DNA from: Pseudozyma flocculosa PF-1
Lineage: Eukaryota; Basidiomycota; Ustilaginomycetes; Ustilaginales; Ustilaginaceae
Length of the DNA: 64,000 bases
NCBI RefSeq assembly: GCF_000417875.1
Contig: NW_006920869.1
Coordinates: forward strand, 799,759 to 863,758
Direction: 5' to 3'
A model generated the notes under the pieces. The model was not told where the DNA came from and did no database searches. It worked only from the letters and a program-made list of their open reading frames with translations. Positions 12,881-25,431 of this stretch are shown piece after piece. A program made the position numbers and the translations under genes. Position 1 is the stretch's first letter; every line of letters begins with the position of its first letter.

Positions 12881-13474
12881 GAGGTCGAGCTGCACAAGTC
12901 CAGCCTATCCTATCGCCAAGCAGGAAGCCAGAGAGCGATGGAAGCGAAGGCAGGCGGGCACGCTGGGCGTTTGCAGATTGACCGATCCAGGCAGCACGGA
13001 CCACCACCCCGGCCTCTTCGGCTGCCATCGACCCAGGCCCCCAAGGCTGTCCCCGCATCTCTCTGTTCTGTGCAGTCGGCCAGGCAGCGGGCGGCAGCAG
13101 CACGAGTCCCTACGCCTCGCTCGCTCTTTCCCTTGCGTTGGCAGATTTGTCGGGCACCGTACGGGTCCGGGGCAGCGGACGGGGAAGGGGGGAGGGGAAG
13201 GGGAGGGGGGGGCATGCATTCAAACAGGGCAATAAAGGCAGAGGCGGAAGGGCAATGGGGACGGGGATGAAAAGCACGACGGGGCGCGCGTGCAAAGTGC
13301 GGAGCGGCATCAGGGTGAGAGAGGCCATCCGGGGTATAACGGACCTGCAGAGCGAGAAAGGACGCAACAGTGGCGGGCAGAAAGGGGACGACGACGAGAC
13401 GAGACGAGGAACAAGGGGCAGATCGGCAGGCAAGCTGGACCCGGCCTAGCCCCGTGGCAGGGCAGACAGCCCGG

Positions 13475-15946
13475 TCAGGTCGTAGCGGCCTGCTGCGTCC
13501 TCGGCGGCGACAGCGGCTGCTGCTGCTGCTGACCCTGGGACGGCGCCCTCTCTCGGCCCGTCCTCGCAGCGGCGAAGAAACCTCCTCCCTCGCCGCCCGC
13601 CGCAGCACCGGCAGCAGCAGCATCACCGGCCCCCGGCGTCGCCGCAAAGGGTGTCGTCGCAGCTGCTCCGCCCGCCGCGCCGGGAGAGCCCATCGCCTGC
13701 TGCGTGCCCGAGGCGACAGCACCGTTCTGCTGAGCCGAGATGGTGGCGGAGCTGGCCGTGCTGGGGTTCTTGGTCAACGAGGGCGGCGCGGCTGCCGCAG
13801 GTGCGGCACCACTGCTGCTGCCTCCGATGCCGCCGGACGTCGTGCCGCTCGGCGTGGCCGCCTGCCCCTGCGGCTGGGAATGAGACTGGGTCGACCCGGC
13901 ATTGGCGCCGGCGCTTGCGTTACGCTGGCGGTTGATGAGCGTCTTGAGGGCGCTCAGCCACTTGATCTCCTCTTCCTCGCTCGGCGCGCAGAGCAGGTAG
14001 GTCCGCTTCGGGCTGATGACCTTGAAGCAGTTCTCCTTCTTCTTCTTGGACCCGCCCATGCCCATGCCCATGCCCACGTTGGCGCCGACGTTGCTCGCCA
14101 CGCCGGCCGCCGCCGCCACCATGCTCGGACGGCGCTCCGGCATCATCCTCTCCGGCTGCTGAGGTTGCGCGCCCGCAGCGCCCACCAGACCCGTGGCGGC
14201 CGTGCCCTCCGGCCCGCTGCCACCTTCTTGCCCGGGCGTGGGGCCGCCGCCGCCGCCCGCCGCAAACGAGCCGAGCCCGAAGGGCATCGTCGCCGACGAG
14301 CCAAGGCTTGGACTCGACGGGCTGGCCACGGGCAGCTTCTTGGACTCGTACTCGATGGCGTCGAGCATCGACGAGATCGGGATCCGCCGGTGCGCCTTGG
14401 CATCCATGTGGCTGCGCGTGTACATCAGGCTCGAGCCCGTCAGGATGAACCAGCGCTTCCGCCAGACCTTGCGCCGGCTGCTCTGCTTCATGAGGTAGCC
14501 CTGGGTGATGACCTTGTTCGGGTCGCGCAGAAAGTCGCTGTTGACGGGCGAAGCCACGCCGCCGGCCGCTGGCTGCTGTTGCTGCTGCTGCGTCTGGGAC
14601 GGCTGAGGCGGATACGCCGCCTGCTGGCCGGTTCCGGCGATGCCGCCATCGTTGTGGCCCGGCAGGGGCATCGCGCGATCTCCGGCCTCGTCCTCGTCCC
14701 AGTCGTCCTCCTCCTCTGAGCTGCTGAGCACGTTGGCCTGTCCCTGTCCCTGGCCGTGACCCTGACCCTGACTCTGGCCCTGCGAAGATGGGCCGGGGCT
14801 CGCTGGGGGTTCCTTGCTGCGGCCGGCACTGATGCTCCTCTGACGAGGGAAGCTGCCAAAGCCGTGGGATCCGCGCCCCTGAAAGTGACCTTGCTCGCTG
14901 GCATCGCTGCCCGAGTAGTGGCCGCCGGGCGAGTGGCCGCCGGAGAGGAAGCCGGGCGCAGGGTGGTCGAACCTGCCAGGGCTGCCCGCCATCGACTGGC
15001 CCGTCGAGCTCGTGTAGCTCAGCCCGAAGCGCTCAGCGCCAATGTCGCTCTCGCTCGTCACCGTCAGCGGGCTGAAGGCGTTGCTGCCCGGGATGGGTCG
15101 CGGCTGGGCCGGCGCGACATAAGAGCCTTTGCCAGGGATGTGGATGCTGATTGGCCTGGCTCCACTGCCGCCGGCCGTCTTGCTGCGGTCCTGCGACTCG
15201 GAGCGCTGCGGCGAGACGGCCGACGTCGCCGTCGCCGTCGCTGTCGGCGTCGATGCGTCCTGACCCAGGTCGACGGCCGCTATTTCGGAGGTCAGGGTGT
15301 TGCGCTGGGCATATTGCACCTTGACATCGTTGAGCGCCGCGATCCAGGCCTCCATCTCGTGGCGCGAGCTCGCCTTGACGTAGAAGGTGCGCTTGGGCGT
15401 GACGATGCCAAAGGTGTTTTCATTCTTCTTGAGCTCGACCGAGGCGACAGTCTTGATGTCGCCGACGTCGATGAAGCGGAGCAGCTGGTACTCTTTGTCG
15501 TTCTTGTAGTAAGCCAGCTTCGAAGAGCGCAGCACAAACCACCGCTTCTTCCACGTCTGCGGCCACGGCGAGGGAGGGAGAGGTCGATGTGCTCAACACC
15601 TACATCTGCGAGAAACGCCAGCACTGCCTTCACAGTCGTAGCGACATCAACGACCGGCGAGGCGCACGCTACCCACCTTTCGCTTCTCTCCGCGCTTGGC
15701 GAGGTAGCCGGACTTGACGGTGGTCTCATTGAGCAGCTCGTTGCCGGTGTCGTGTCCCTCGATCGTCTCGCCGTCGTCGTCGTCGTCGTCGCCGTCACCC
15801 TCGCCGTCGCCCTCGTGCTCGTCGCCTTCATCGTCCCGGTAGCCCTGGGCGAGCGGGCGGGACTCGGCGGAGGGACCACCATCGGTCCATGGCTGCGAGC
15901 TCGGATGCGGCTGCGGAGGCGCCGCGGTGAAGCCGGTCGTGACCAT
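13475..15946 (-). CDS. Tandem PH-domain protein
   Basis: Two pleckstrin-homology domains, which usually bind phosphoinositides at membranes. ATG is at 15944-15946. Exon 1 is 15677-15946; the intron is 15557-15676 (donor GTGGGT, acceptor GCAG); exon 2 is 15556-13475, ending in TGA. The product is 783 residues. The first PH domain (about residues 77-180) is split by the intron: VKSGYLAKRGEKRK joins to TWKKRWFVLRSSKLAYYK and ends with MEAWIAALNDVKVQY. The second PH domain (about 443-633) begins GYLMKQSSRRKVWRKRWF and ends EEEIKWLSALKTLINRQ. It is interrupted by a Gly/Ala/Pro-rich insert of about 100 residues (about 500-596). The N-terminus is acidic (poly-Asp) and the C-terminus is Ala/Gln-rich. 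The architecture recalls fungal Opy1 and animal TAPP proteins, but the assignment goes no further than tandem PH. Confidence 0.85.
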
Positions 15947-17246
15947 GCCGGAACGGAGATGGAGGTGTCACCGCTGCTCACCGACCGCCAAGCCGGGCAG
16001 AGAAGGGCAGGGAGGGGATGATGACGAGCGCTGATTGCCGGTTCGAGAAAGGAGGCGGGAGACGTAGCGCCACCGCACCGACGACCGTATAAGGCCTGGA
16101 CCGAACGACCAGATCGGCAAGCCCCTGAGGCAGGAGAGAGTCGTTGAGAGCAGACACGACGAGCGGGTATCTGCGGCTTGCTCTCGACCAGAAGGTTGGC
16201 GCTTCGGATGTGGGCTGCTGTGAGCCGGCCTCCGCTCGAGATGGCCGCAGATTGGGCGTGGGTGCGTGGGCGCGTGCGTGGTCGAGAGCAGATGGAGCGG
16301 GCGTCGTGGAGGACCGTCGGGGTGGCCGTTCGTCCTAGTTGTGAGGAGATGCTGGTGGAATCGAGAGAAAGGTGCAGCGAGCGGTGGCGACAAGGGCGTT
16401 GGTCGGAACGAGGCGGGGGTAAATTAGGTGGAGTGCGGCCGGTTGGGAGCGAGCAGCCACGACGACGACGTCCCGACTCTGCCAGACAGACCGACAGACG
16501 GACGGAAAGCAGCGCCGAGGCCAGGCCAGGCCAGGGCAGGCCAGCCTCGCCCATGCCTTTTGCCCTGCCGCACGGCACGGCACGGCACGCAGCTTCCTGC
16601 TCCGCCGCCGGGTGGGCCAGGCCACGCCAGGCCAACGCCAGGCCACGCCAAATCGCCCGCTGGCTCCCTCGCCTCGCCTTTCGTCACCGCGCGTGGCCGA
16701 CGGGCCTGGCGTGGCCTGGCGTGGCCTGGCCTGGGCTTGACGCACGCGGCACACGGATCCGAAAAAGGAAAACAGACGGGGCGCCCCTCGGGACGATCCT
16801 CGACGGGCGAGCGAAGCAACATACGGGTGCGCATTACGGCTGCTCGACGCACCAGCGCGACTGGCAGAGAAGACAAGGTGTAGTCAGGAAGTGGCGTGGA
16901 CGTGGTACCTAGAATAGTTGAAACAGGGGCAGACTGGTAGAGAGGTAGAGTAGCGGTAGTGGTACAGTTAGCGAGAAAGAGAGGGACAAGGGAAAGAGAG
17001 AGGACGAGGAGGGGCAGCAGGGGCAGGGGCAGGGGCAGGGACAGGCCAGGGGCAGGCCAGGCCCAGGGGCAGCGCCGCCTTTGACCACCTACGTGGCAGC
17101 ACCACGTCCCGGTGCGGGCCAGCCTGGCAGCACCCGCAAACAAAGGGTATACGGACAGAGCGTGCGCGCTCAGGGCCGACGGCAGGCGCTCCTGCGACCA
17201 GCATCGACGCCCTCAGGAACGGCTGGTGGCTGGTTCCGGCGTCGCC
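15947..17246. other. Intergenic region with CCAGG/CCACG pentamer runs
   Basis: Upstream region of the tandem PH gene and downstream of the C2H2 gene. No supported coding region. Degenerate CCAGG/GGCCA runs occur at about 16519-16543, 16617-16655 and 16704-16736. A GGGCAG run lies at about 17012-17045. Confidence 0.55.
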
Positions 17247-20200
17247 TCAACTGCCGTTGCCGCGGTTGTCGTCGTCGTTGTCGTCGTCGTCGTCGTGGTG
17301 GTGGCCCTGCTCCGCCGGCCGGCGCTGGAGGAGGGGCTGATTGCCAAACGACGAGCTGCGGCCCGAGTGGCTCGGCCTGCGCGGCGCAGCAAACGTCCCG
17401 CCGTCAAAGCGCGTGACGCCACCGCCGGCCGATGTCGACGGACGGCGAGCCAGGCCGGCTCGCAGCGAGGCGGCGGGGCCCTGCAGTCCAGAGTCGCCGA
17501 TGTCGAGGTCGTGGTCGTCGGCCGAAGTCAGGCGGCGATCCTCCTCGCCGTACTCGTACGCGCTGGCATTTTGGGCCCTCCGCCACCTTTCGATGCCCAT
17601 CCTCTGCTCCTCTTCCCGGTCATGGTTAAACCGCGTGCCAAGGCTTTCGGACCGCCGCCCAGACGCTTCGGCGCCGCCAGTGACTGGCCGCGACCAAGAC
17701 GGGGTTCGGCGTTCCAGCGCATCCATCAGGCTCGGCCTTCGCGCGTCGCCGTCGGCCCGCTGCATGATGCCCCCGCGCCCAGCCGATGGCCCGGTCGGCG
17801 CACCGGTCAGCGTGCTCTTCAGCCGGGGCAGCATGGCTTCGCCCGACGAAGCCACGCCGGTACCTTCGCCGTCCCGCAGGGCACCGCCTCGCGATAGCGG
17901 CCGCAGACCGCCGCCAAAGGCTTCGGCTGCCCCGCCGCTGGAGCCGAGGCGCGTGAGCACATCGTGGGAGCTCGAGCCGGGGCGTCTCCTCGCCAGACCG
18001 GCGACACTGCCGGGGCGCTCGCTCCCCCGCCTGCCCAGCGGGCCAGGCTGAAGAGGGCCGCTCTCCTTCGGAAGCGGCGGCGGCTGAAACATAAAGGGCG
18101 AGGCGTTGCTCGGCGGGCTGGTCCGCAGGTCCGAGCCCACCGTGTTGAGTCGGCCCGAGAGGCCCGTCAGGCCAGGACCCCCGGCCGACTTTGGTCTGCT
18201 GGTGCTGACACGTGACAGCGTCATTTGCAGCTCGGGCGAAGGGCGGCCAGAGCTTGGGCGGGCACCCCCTTCTCGCGGAATCGCCGATCCTCTGCGACTC
18301 TCAAGACCGGCTAGCGTGGTCGACAGGGGCGGCAGCGCTGCAGCGGACGGCCCGCCGCGCGACAGCGGCCGCAGTTTTGGCCCGAGCGAGGCGCCCGACG
18401 TCGTCGGCCGCCGCTCGCCGGATATGTTGAACTCGGCCAAGCCGGCAGACGAGCCGAGTCGCGCCGGCGGACCCGACGGTGGCGCATCGGGTCCGATGGG
18501 CCCGCCTTCGAGACCATAACTCGTGCGCGAGCCCGCTCGGAGCGAAGAGAGGGCAAGCTGCGGCTTGGCGAGCGACGAAGAGGCAGTCCCCGGCCTCCCG
18601 AGCCCACCTGGGCCGGTGGCTGGGCTGCTGGAAGGGCGTCGGAAATCGCTTGGCCGGCCTTCGCCGTCCGAAAGGTTGGCAGAGGCATTCAAGAGGTGCT
18701 GATCGATGCTGGGAAGCTGCGACGGAGGAGCGACAGCCAGCGAGCCGGATCGGCTCGGCGGTGGCAGCAGCCCAGAGATGCCTCCGGCCGCAGTGCCCGG
18801 CCGGCTGGCCGACGGCGTCAGGGAAGAGAGCGGAGGCAGGACGGGCCGGTCGTGGGGCGTGATGGGTCGGTTGCCATGCGAGCTGATGGGCCGGATGCCG
18901 TGGGAGCTGCCCGACGGAGGAAGCGCCGGGAAGGATCCCACATCCGTCGAGCCACGCGGGCCTTGCCTCGACGGAGGTCCCTGGCTCGGACTGACGGGAC
19001 GCAGCGACGTCGAGGTGCGCTTGGAGAGCGTGGGCGTCCGCATGTGCAGGTGGGCTGACAGCGTGCTCTCGAAGCTGGACTTTGGCAGCTCGTGGCGGCG
19101 GAGGTGGTGGTGGCCGTCGGACGTAGATGCGTAGAACGGGCCGCCGAAGGGTGTCGAGTCGTCGCCGCCAAAGGCGTCCAGCCCGCTGCTGCTGCGCCTC
19201 CAGAATGGGTTGGTGAAGGACGGCGTGAGCGCCGCCGGATCCCTCGACTCCAGGCCATAGCCGAGGTCCTGGCCGTACTGGCCTGCTCCCAGCATCCTGG
19301 CCTCGAGCGCCGACGCATCCAAGCCTGGCTCTTCGGTCCGGGATCTGCGTCGCCAGCTCCTGCCTCCCTGGAAACCGTTGCTGACGTCGACGCCGCCGCC
19401 CAAGCCGTCGAGCCCGGCCGTCCCGAACAGCGACCCTTCCTCCTGCTTCAGCGCCGCTGGATGCACGCCCTCGCCGTAGCCCGGCTGCTGGTCCTGATAG
19501 AGCGAAGCGGCCTGCGGCCCGGCAAGCGCGCCGGCGCCGTAGAGGTTGCCCCTGGCATACTGGACGTCTGAGTCTGCATTTTGGCGATGGTCGACCCCAA
19601 CCGCATCGGGGCCAGCCTGCGGAAGATAGCCGCCGGGCCGATTCGTGCCATCGAGCATGTGGGTCCCGGAGTCGTCTGGCTGGTCGAGCTGCGAACGCCG
19701 CGCAAAGGCCGAGGCCGAATTGGGGTCGTGATCGATCGAAGCGACAGAAGGGTCGGGCGCGCTGCCGGCCCGATGGCGGTCACCGTCGCCCGCCAGCTGG
19801 TCGTAGCCATAGTAGCCCGGCTGCGTCGCGAAGTTGTCGCCGGCGACGTTGACGTTCGATGTTGGGGGAGCCGAGAGCTGGCCATGGCCGAGGCTCGACA
19901 TTGCGCCGGTGGGCGCCGCAGCCAGCTGGCTCGGGAAAGCCGCGGCCGTCGTACCCGCGGCGCCCGAGTACTCAAAGTAGCTCCCGCCGCCACTGTAGCG
20001 CTGACCGTCGACGGAGTCGGAGCGGCGTGGCTGGAGCGCAGCATAGTGCGAGTGCGATTGCTCCACGAACGAGGGCGAGTCGGCCGGCAGCGAGGCTGCA
20101 TGCGGGGTCTCGAAACCGGGAGATGGATAGGCGGCCATGCCGGGCCCGAGGCCGCTGTTTGGGACGATGCCGCCACCGAATTGCATTGCGGCGTTGCCGT

Positions 20201-21887
20201 AGCCCGCCGGATACGGTATCCCGCCTGGCGCCAGCTGCTTCGGGTCAGACGGGACCGCAGTGCCATCCGCGTGGGCGGGACCTCCGCTGGACGGTTCCTC
20301 TGACCGATCGCCGTCCCGGCCCGCGCCCTTGCCGGCGGCGCGGGCGCTCGGAGCGGACTTGGCGCTGTTCTTCGCCTTTCTGCCGCTCTGATTGTGGGTG
20401 GCGATCAGGGCGCCAGGCGAGCTGCTCTTGCCCAGCACCTGCGCCTTGGCGTGCTGCATCTGGGCCGCCGACTGCGCCAGCGACGTGTGCAGCGCGGTCA
20501 GCTCTTGCATCATGGTCTCGTTCCGGTCCGGCGTGTCGGCATGGACGGTCTGCGCGTGCTGTCGGAGGTTATCGAGGCGCGAGAAGGCCTTGCCGCAGTG
20601 GCATCGGAACGGACGTTCTCCCGTGTGCTTCCTGCGAACGACGAAGAGAACATGGGCGCAGCGCGCACGGAGCGTCAGAGTGAGCGATAGGGGCCAGGGC
20701 AGCGAAGTCAGCAAGGCTTGTCGTGCCACGTGCAGAGGTGTGCCCTCCAGTGCACCTCTCGACATCGGCTGTCGCATTGAGGCGCCTGAACACCAAAATC
20801 GCAGGCGGCAGCGCTTCGCAGAAACTCACCTGACATGACGAGCGAGGTGCTCGCTGCGCGTAAAGACCATCTTGCAGTCGCCAAAGCCGCGACACTGGAA
20901 CATGGTCACGTTGCCGCTGCCGTTGCCGCTGTCCGACTTTCCGCTGCCGCCGTGGTCTGGCGACTCGCCCTCTTTGGTGCCATTGGCGCCGTCCGCCTGC
21001 TCCGACGTCGAGTCTGCCGCACGCCGCGGGCGCTTGCCCTTGGGCTGTTGGGCCCCGCCGTCGTCTTCGATAGGCCTCCTGCTGCCGGCCTGAAACTGCG
21101 AGACGGCCTGCTCGCTGCTGTAGCTCCGATCATAGGCTGGCTTGGCGTACCTTGCCGCGTCCAGCGTCGACGGCGGCGGGTGCGGAACCTGCGAGGCGAT
21201 GCTGCCGTGCGCCGACGGAAAGGCCGCCTGTTGCATCGCGGGGGCGTCGGAGAATGACGACACGGCACGCTGTTGCGGCTGCGCGTGCTGCGGTGACCGT
21301 TGCTGCTGTTGTTGAAAGTGCTGCATTTGCTGCATCTGCTGCTGCTGCTGCTGATGATGATGATGGTGCTGATGGCCCTGCTGACCATAGTGATTGCCGA
21401 AATGCTGAATGGGCGGGTGCAGATCCGCAGGCGAGTGCAGCGGCGCGTGTCCAGCTTGTCCGTACTGCAACGCCTGCGACGACATGCCACCCGCCTGCGG
21501 ATATGGACCGAGGCCCTGGTGCGACGTAGGGTACCCTCCATTGGACCTAGGCTCCATCTGGTGCTGGCCATTGTGTAGATAGTCACCCCGGCCGTCGCCT
21601 CCGATGCCGTTGTGCGACGTTTCAGAGGGCAGTAGATCGCCATGCGTCGGCAGATGCTGTCCAGACTGGATGCCACTGCCGTCGACATAGCCCTGTGCGC
21701 CAGCCCGCTGATGGTGTGCGAGCGATGGCGGGTAGCCGCCTTTGCCGTCGGTGGTCGCCGGGTGGCCGTAGATGAAGGGAGACGCTTGCGGAGACATGCC
21801 ACCGTCTACGTACGGGACTGGAGCGTGTATGGGGGGTGGGCCGCCCCGGGCATGGTCGCCGGTGTGGACTCGCGCGCGCTGCGCCAT
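17247..21887 (-). CDS. C2H2 zinc-finger transcription factor (two fingers)
   Basis: A probable nuclear DNA-binding regulator. ATG is at 21885-21887. Exon 1 is 20830-21887; the intron is 20632-20829 (GTGAG...GCAG, 198 nt); exon 2 is 20631-17247, ending in TGA. The product is 1480 residues. The intron sits exactly between the two fingers. Finger 1 (about residues 333-355) is C-x5-C-x12-H-x3-H, in [20 protein letters not shown]. The junction reads [10 protein letters not shown]. Finger 2 is C-x-C-x12-H-x4-H, in [16 protein letters not shown]. This pair, with a one-residue Cys spacing in finger 2, is a recognised fungal type. The N-terminal region is rich in Gln, His, Gly and Tyr (poly-Gln/His near 21300-21380). 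The C-terminal 1100 residues are disordered, Ser/Pro-rich, and end in His and Asp runs. The targets are unknown. An upstream extra exon cannot be excluded. Confidence 0.85.
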
Positions 21888-22954
21888 CGACCGCGCTCGA
21901 GGGCCCGCCGGACTGCGCGCTCAGCGGCCGATGCGTTCGGGACAGCGCGATTGCGGACACCGTTGGAAGCTTTTGGCGCCGTCAGTCGACCCGAGCTGGT
22001 CGCACGGCATACGTTTCTGGGGCGAGCAAGGTCAAGGCGAGGGAGACGCCTCCAAGCTGGACGGGCGCGAGGGAATCCTGCCTGAAATAGTGGCCGAAGA
22101 TGTTGAGCTTCGAGGTTCCAGCGGGAGGCTCCGGCGAGTGGCGTCGAAGCACCGGATGAGCACTGCGACAGCGCAGCGCGACTGAGCCGAATGCGATTGT
22201 TGGCGGCGAAAGTGCAAAGGGCGTGCCGACGGCTCCGAGTTCGGAGCGCAGCTGAGCTTCAGCGTCTCGCCAGCCTTGTCAGGGTGGGGAGGAGCGGGTG
22301 CCGTGGCGGTCGATCGGAGCCCGTGGTGGCTGCTGACGTGCGCGACGGCGTTTCGTCGGGCAGTCAAATCAGGAGCAGCAGCCTGGCGTGAAGTATGTCG
22401 GCGTGACGATGGGCGGTCGGAGGCCACAGAGTGAGCCGTTGAGACGAGGAAGCAGTTCGAGGGTCACGCCGGCTAGGGTCTCGGGCGACTTGTCACGGAG
22501 CAAGCTCCAAAGTGTCGAGAAACTAGCAAGAGCAGGCGGCAGGCGTGGCGAAGGACGGCATAAACGAAGTCGTGTGTGAGCACGGAGCAGGCGGGCAGCG
22601 AAGGCCAAGGGGCGAAGAGCAGCCGCTCAAGGTGAATGCGGACTGGATGGTCGGGCACCGGGCCAGCTGAAAGTCAAAGGCTTGGGTGAAGCACAGAAGG
22701 AGCGGACGTAGGGCAAGAAGACGAGGATAAGACGGGATGACTCGCTTCGGAGATGCTGGTGGCGGCCACGATGACGGCAGGGACGACGATGGGGCGTGGG
22801 CGGACTGCGAAGGTGCCGACGATTGGTGGTTGTGGGGTTGGAGGCGAGTCGAGGAGCGTGCCGGCTGGGGAAGCGCTGCGTGGCCTGCAGGTAGGCTGCT
22901 GCCCAGTGGTCGTTGTGGTTGTGGCGTCGGTGGCTGCGACGATGGTGGTAGTGT

Positions 22955-22969
22955 TGGTGGTGGTGGTGG

Positions 22970-22993
<24 letters not shown>
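22955..22993. repeat. TGG trinucleotide microsatellite, 13 copies
   Basis: Thirteen uninterrupted TGG units followed by TGC/TGG variants. Confidence 0.95.
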
Positions 22994-23000
<7 letters not shown>

Positions 23001-23931
23001 GCTGGTGGCGGTGGTGATGGGAGGTGGTGGGCGGTGGTGGGCGGTGATGGTGGCCTTGGCTGCAGAGCCGGTGCTGCCCCAGGCACCGACAGGCTGGGGT
23101 CGCCTGCCTGTGCTGCCGGCCTTTTTCGCTTCCTCTGTGTGTCGGTGGCTCGCCCGCGGTGGGTGGTACGGATCTGTATGCGCGTGCGTGCGTGCCGCCT
23201 GCTGAGCACCTGAGCTCCCTCTTCTGTCTGCGCGCCATTTCTGCCGCCGTGGATTTGATGGCCTGCCTTGCTTCGCTTGTGCTCTCTCTGTCTCCTGTTG
23301 GCTCTGCACCTGCTTCACTTTGCCTGCCTGTTGGCTTCCATGCTGGCCCCGCGAAGAAGCAACCGCGCTTTGCCCTGCGGATTGCGCCGAGAGAGGACGA
23401 CGACAGAGAGCATATCCATGTGTCGGTCAGGTCGGGCCAGGCTGCAACGGCTCGGACCATCCAAGCTTTGGCTGGCTGGCTGGCTGGCTGGCCGGCGAGC
23501 TGGCTGTCGCCGCCTTTCGTTAAACCCTGTCGCTGTGGCCGTCGCTGTGGCCGTCGCCGTCGCCGTCGCCGAACCTCGGTTGGCTTGCTGGCCTCGCCTA
23601 GGCCTGGCTGGCTGGCTCCTCGCTTGGCCTCAACTCTGTGGCCTGTGGCCTGCCTCGTCGCTGGCCTCTGCACCGACTGGCCTACCTCACCCGTAACTGC
23701 TTCGGGCCTACGGCTCCGGATCCCCCCCTCTTCCTTCTGTGCGTCGACGCCCACGTCGTCCCTTTTGTCTCTGGCCTGCTAGGCAACGCCTGCCAGCAAA
23801 CGGGCCCGGCCAGGCCCACCCATCTTGGCCTTGCTTAGCCTGGTCTGGCCTGTGTGGCCCCACGCGTGCTAGCCAGGCACAAGCGCCAGGGCCAGGGCAG
23901 AGCAGGGGCAGGCCAGGCCAGTGCAGGCCGG

Positions 23932-23956
23932 CCGACCGACCGACCGACCGACCGAC
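23932..23956. repeat. CCGA tetranucleotide repeat
   Basis: About six tandem CCGA units in the gene-poor region. Confidence 0.9.
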
Positions 23957-25431
23957 CCACATCGTCGGAAAGCGGGGGCGGTGGCCATCCATGCTAAGAG
24001 GACCTGTCATGTTTCGCTACACCCGCCCGCTCCTTCTGGCAAGCCCCCGGCCTCCTCAACGACCGCCTCGTTACCGGTGCCACACGATCACTGCAGCAGG
24101 ACGAGGTCAGCCACCTGCCCGCGCAAGGGCCGCCAGGTTGCTGATGTCCACCATCGTCGTTGCACGACCACACCCGTCGCGCCCACCTGCGGCCTGATCC
24201 CTGCCACACAGGCCAGCCAGGCCTGGCTTGTCTTGGACCCTCTGCCCCTGCGTCTTCTTTGTCCATGCTCCCCCTCTCGCAGCGTTGGCCATTGGAACTC
24301 CCGTTGTGGGTTGCCTCATCGAGCCCAATCTCATGGCCGGCATCCGTGGATCGATGACCAGCACTACCTACCCGGCCTACCACACGGCCTGCTCGGCATC
24401 GGCAGGTCCAAAGCAACGCTGCGCAGTTCCGCCTCTTCCGCCGCGATAGCAGCGCTTCGGTGGTACCTCCAGGCTGCGCAGCTGCTTCGCAAGAGGGTAG
24501 GAGGTGCTACAGTCGCATCTAGGTTTTCGCTCCGCGTCCGCGCATGGCCCAGGTAGGAGGACCTGCAGGGATCCCCTGGCCTGCAAAGCAAGCACGCGCC
24601 TGGTGCACAGGGGTGACACGGGCGAGACTACTACCGTCTCCTGGGGCTCGCCCGTTGGATGTCCCGTAGCCTCGGGCGCGTCCCTGACGTTGGTTTCCAC
24701 CACGCTCGACGGCATCCTCCTCATAGGATGCGTGGCAGGCAGGGGTCAACGCCACAGTGAGACCGGCTTGGTCGAAATGACCAGGCCTGGCCTGGCGCTA
24801 TTTGCGAGCGCGCCTGGCATGAAACTTGTCCTTGTCCTTGTTCATGCTGCCTTGCTTGCTTGCTAGCTTGCCGGCGTGCGATGATCAACTCCGCGCAGCC
24901 CAAGTCCGCAGATCAGCAGCAGGCATATAAGTCTGTATGGCGATAGGCAGGGTTGAGCCTGCATGTCGCAAAACACCGGACGGCCGGCCATTGGATGGCC
25001 ATCGCCGCATCAATGGAGAAATAAGACGCTCGTCGAGCGGCCGACATCGCCATGTCTGCGGCAACGCTGCCGGCGTCATGATGCGCGCGTGGTGGATGGA
25101 CGACGAGGGCGAACGGCGCCTTGGGGCCCGGATGGCCGCACGGCTTGCTGTCAGCAAGGATAATGATCGAAGTCGACCGCGACTGCTAGTTGGGGTGATG
25201 CTCGCCAGCATCGGTCGACGGATCGCTCTCGCCCCTCTGGCGCGGGAGCAGCGAGGTGGCACTGCAACGTCTTGTCTGGGTGCAGCGTACCGGTACGTCT
25301 CGGTGCCGATGACTGGCCTTGCATGGCTCCTACAGCCGGCCCTGATGGCGGTCGACGAGGCTGGCCAGACCGGTATCTCTGCGTGTGTGTGGTTTGCAAC
25401 TCGAGGCCGAGATGCTCGAAGGGCGGGCGCA

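Larger units (their letters stand above)
10574..13474. other. Long intergenic region, promoter/5' leader of the Arf exchange factor
   Basis: No supported gene. The minus-strand open frame over 10744-12003 is low-complexity and has no family features; it may be part of a long 5' leader. Simple repeats are frequent: ACGC/ACAC runs at about 11790-11826, CTCCAGCC and CCAG runs at about 11838-11890, GGCCA runs at about 11930-11950, and a GGCAT run at 12842-12880. Confidence 0.5.
21888..25431. other. 3.5-kb gene-poor region with microsatellites
   Basis: I find no supported gene on either strand. The long minus-strand frame at about 22627-23754 is made of repeat-encoded His, Thr and Pro runs and is not credible as a protein. 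The region holds a TGG repeat (22955-22993), CTGG runs near 23463-23500, a CCGA repeat (23932-23956) and CCAGG-type runs near 23895-23925. It contains the upstream region of the C2H2 gene and could hide a non-coding transcript. Confidence 0.5.

Noticed and set aside
14756..16021. Plus-strand 421-aa open frame
   Set aside because: Antisense to the tandem PH gene, which has a precise splice joining both halves of a PH domain.
22627..23754. Minus-strand 375-aa open frame rich in His and Thr
   Set aside because: It is produced by reading the TGG repeat and CCAG runs. No domain, no splice pattern and no plausible start context.
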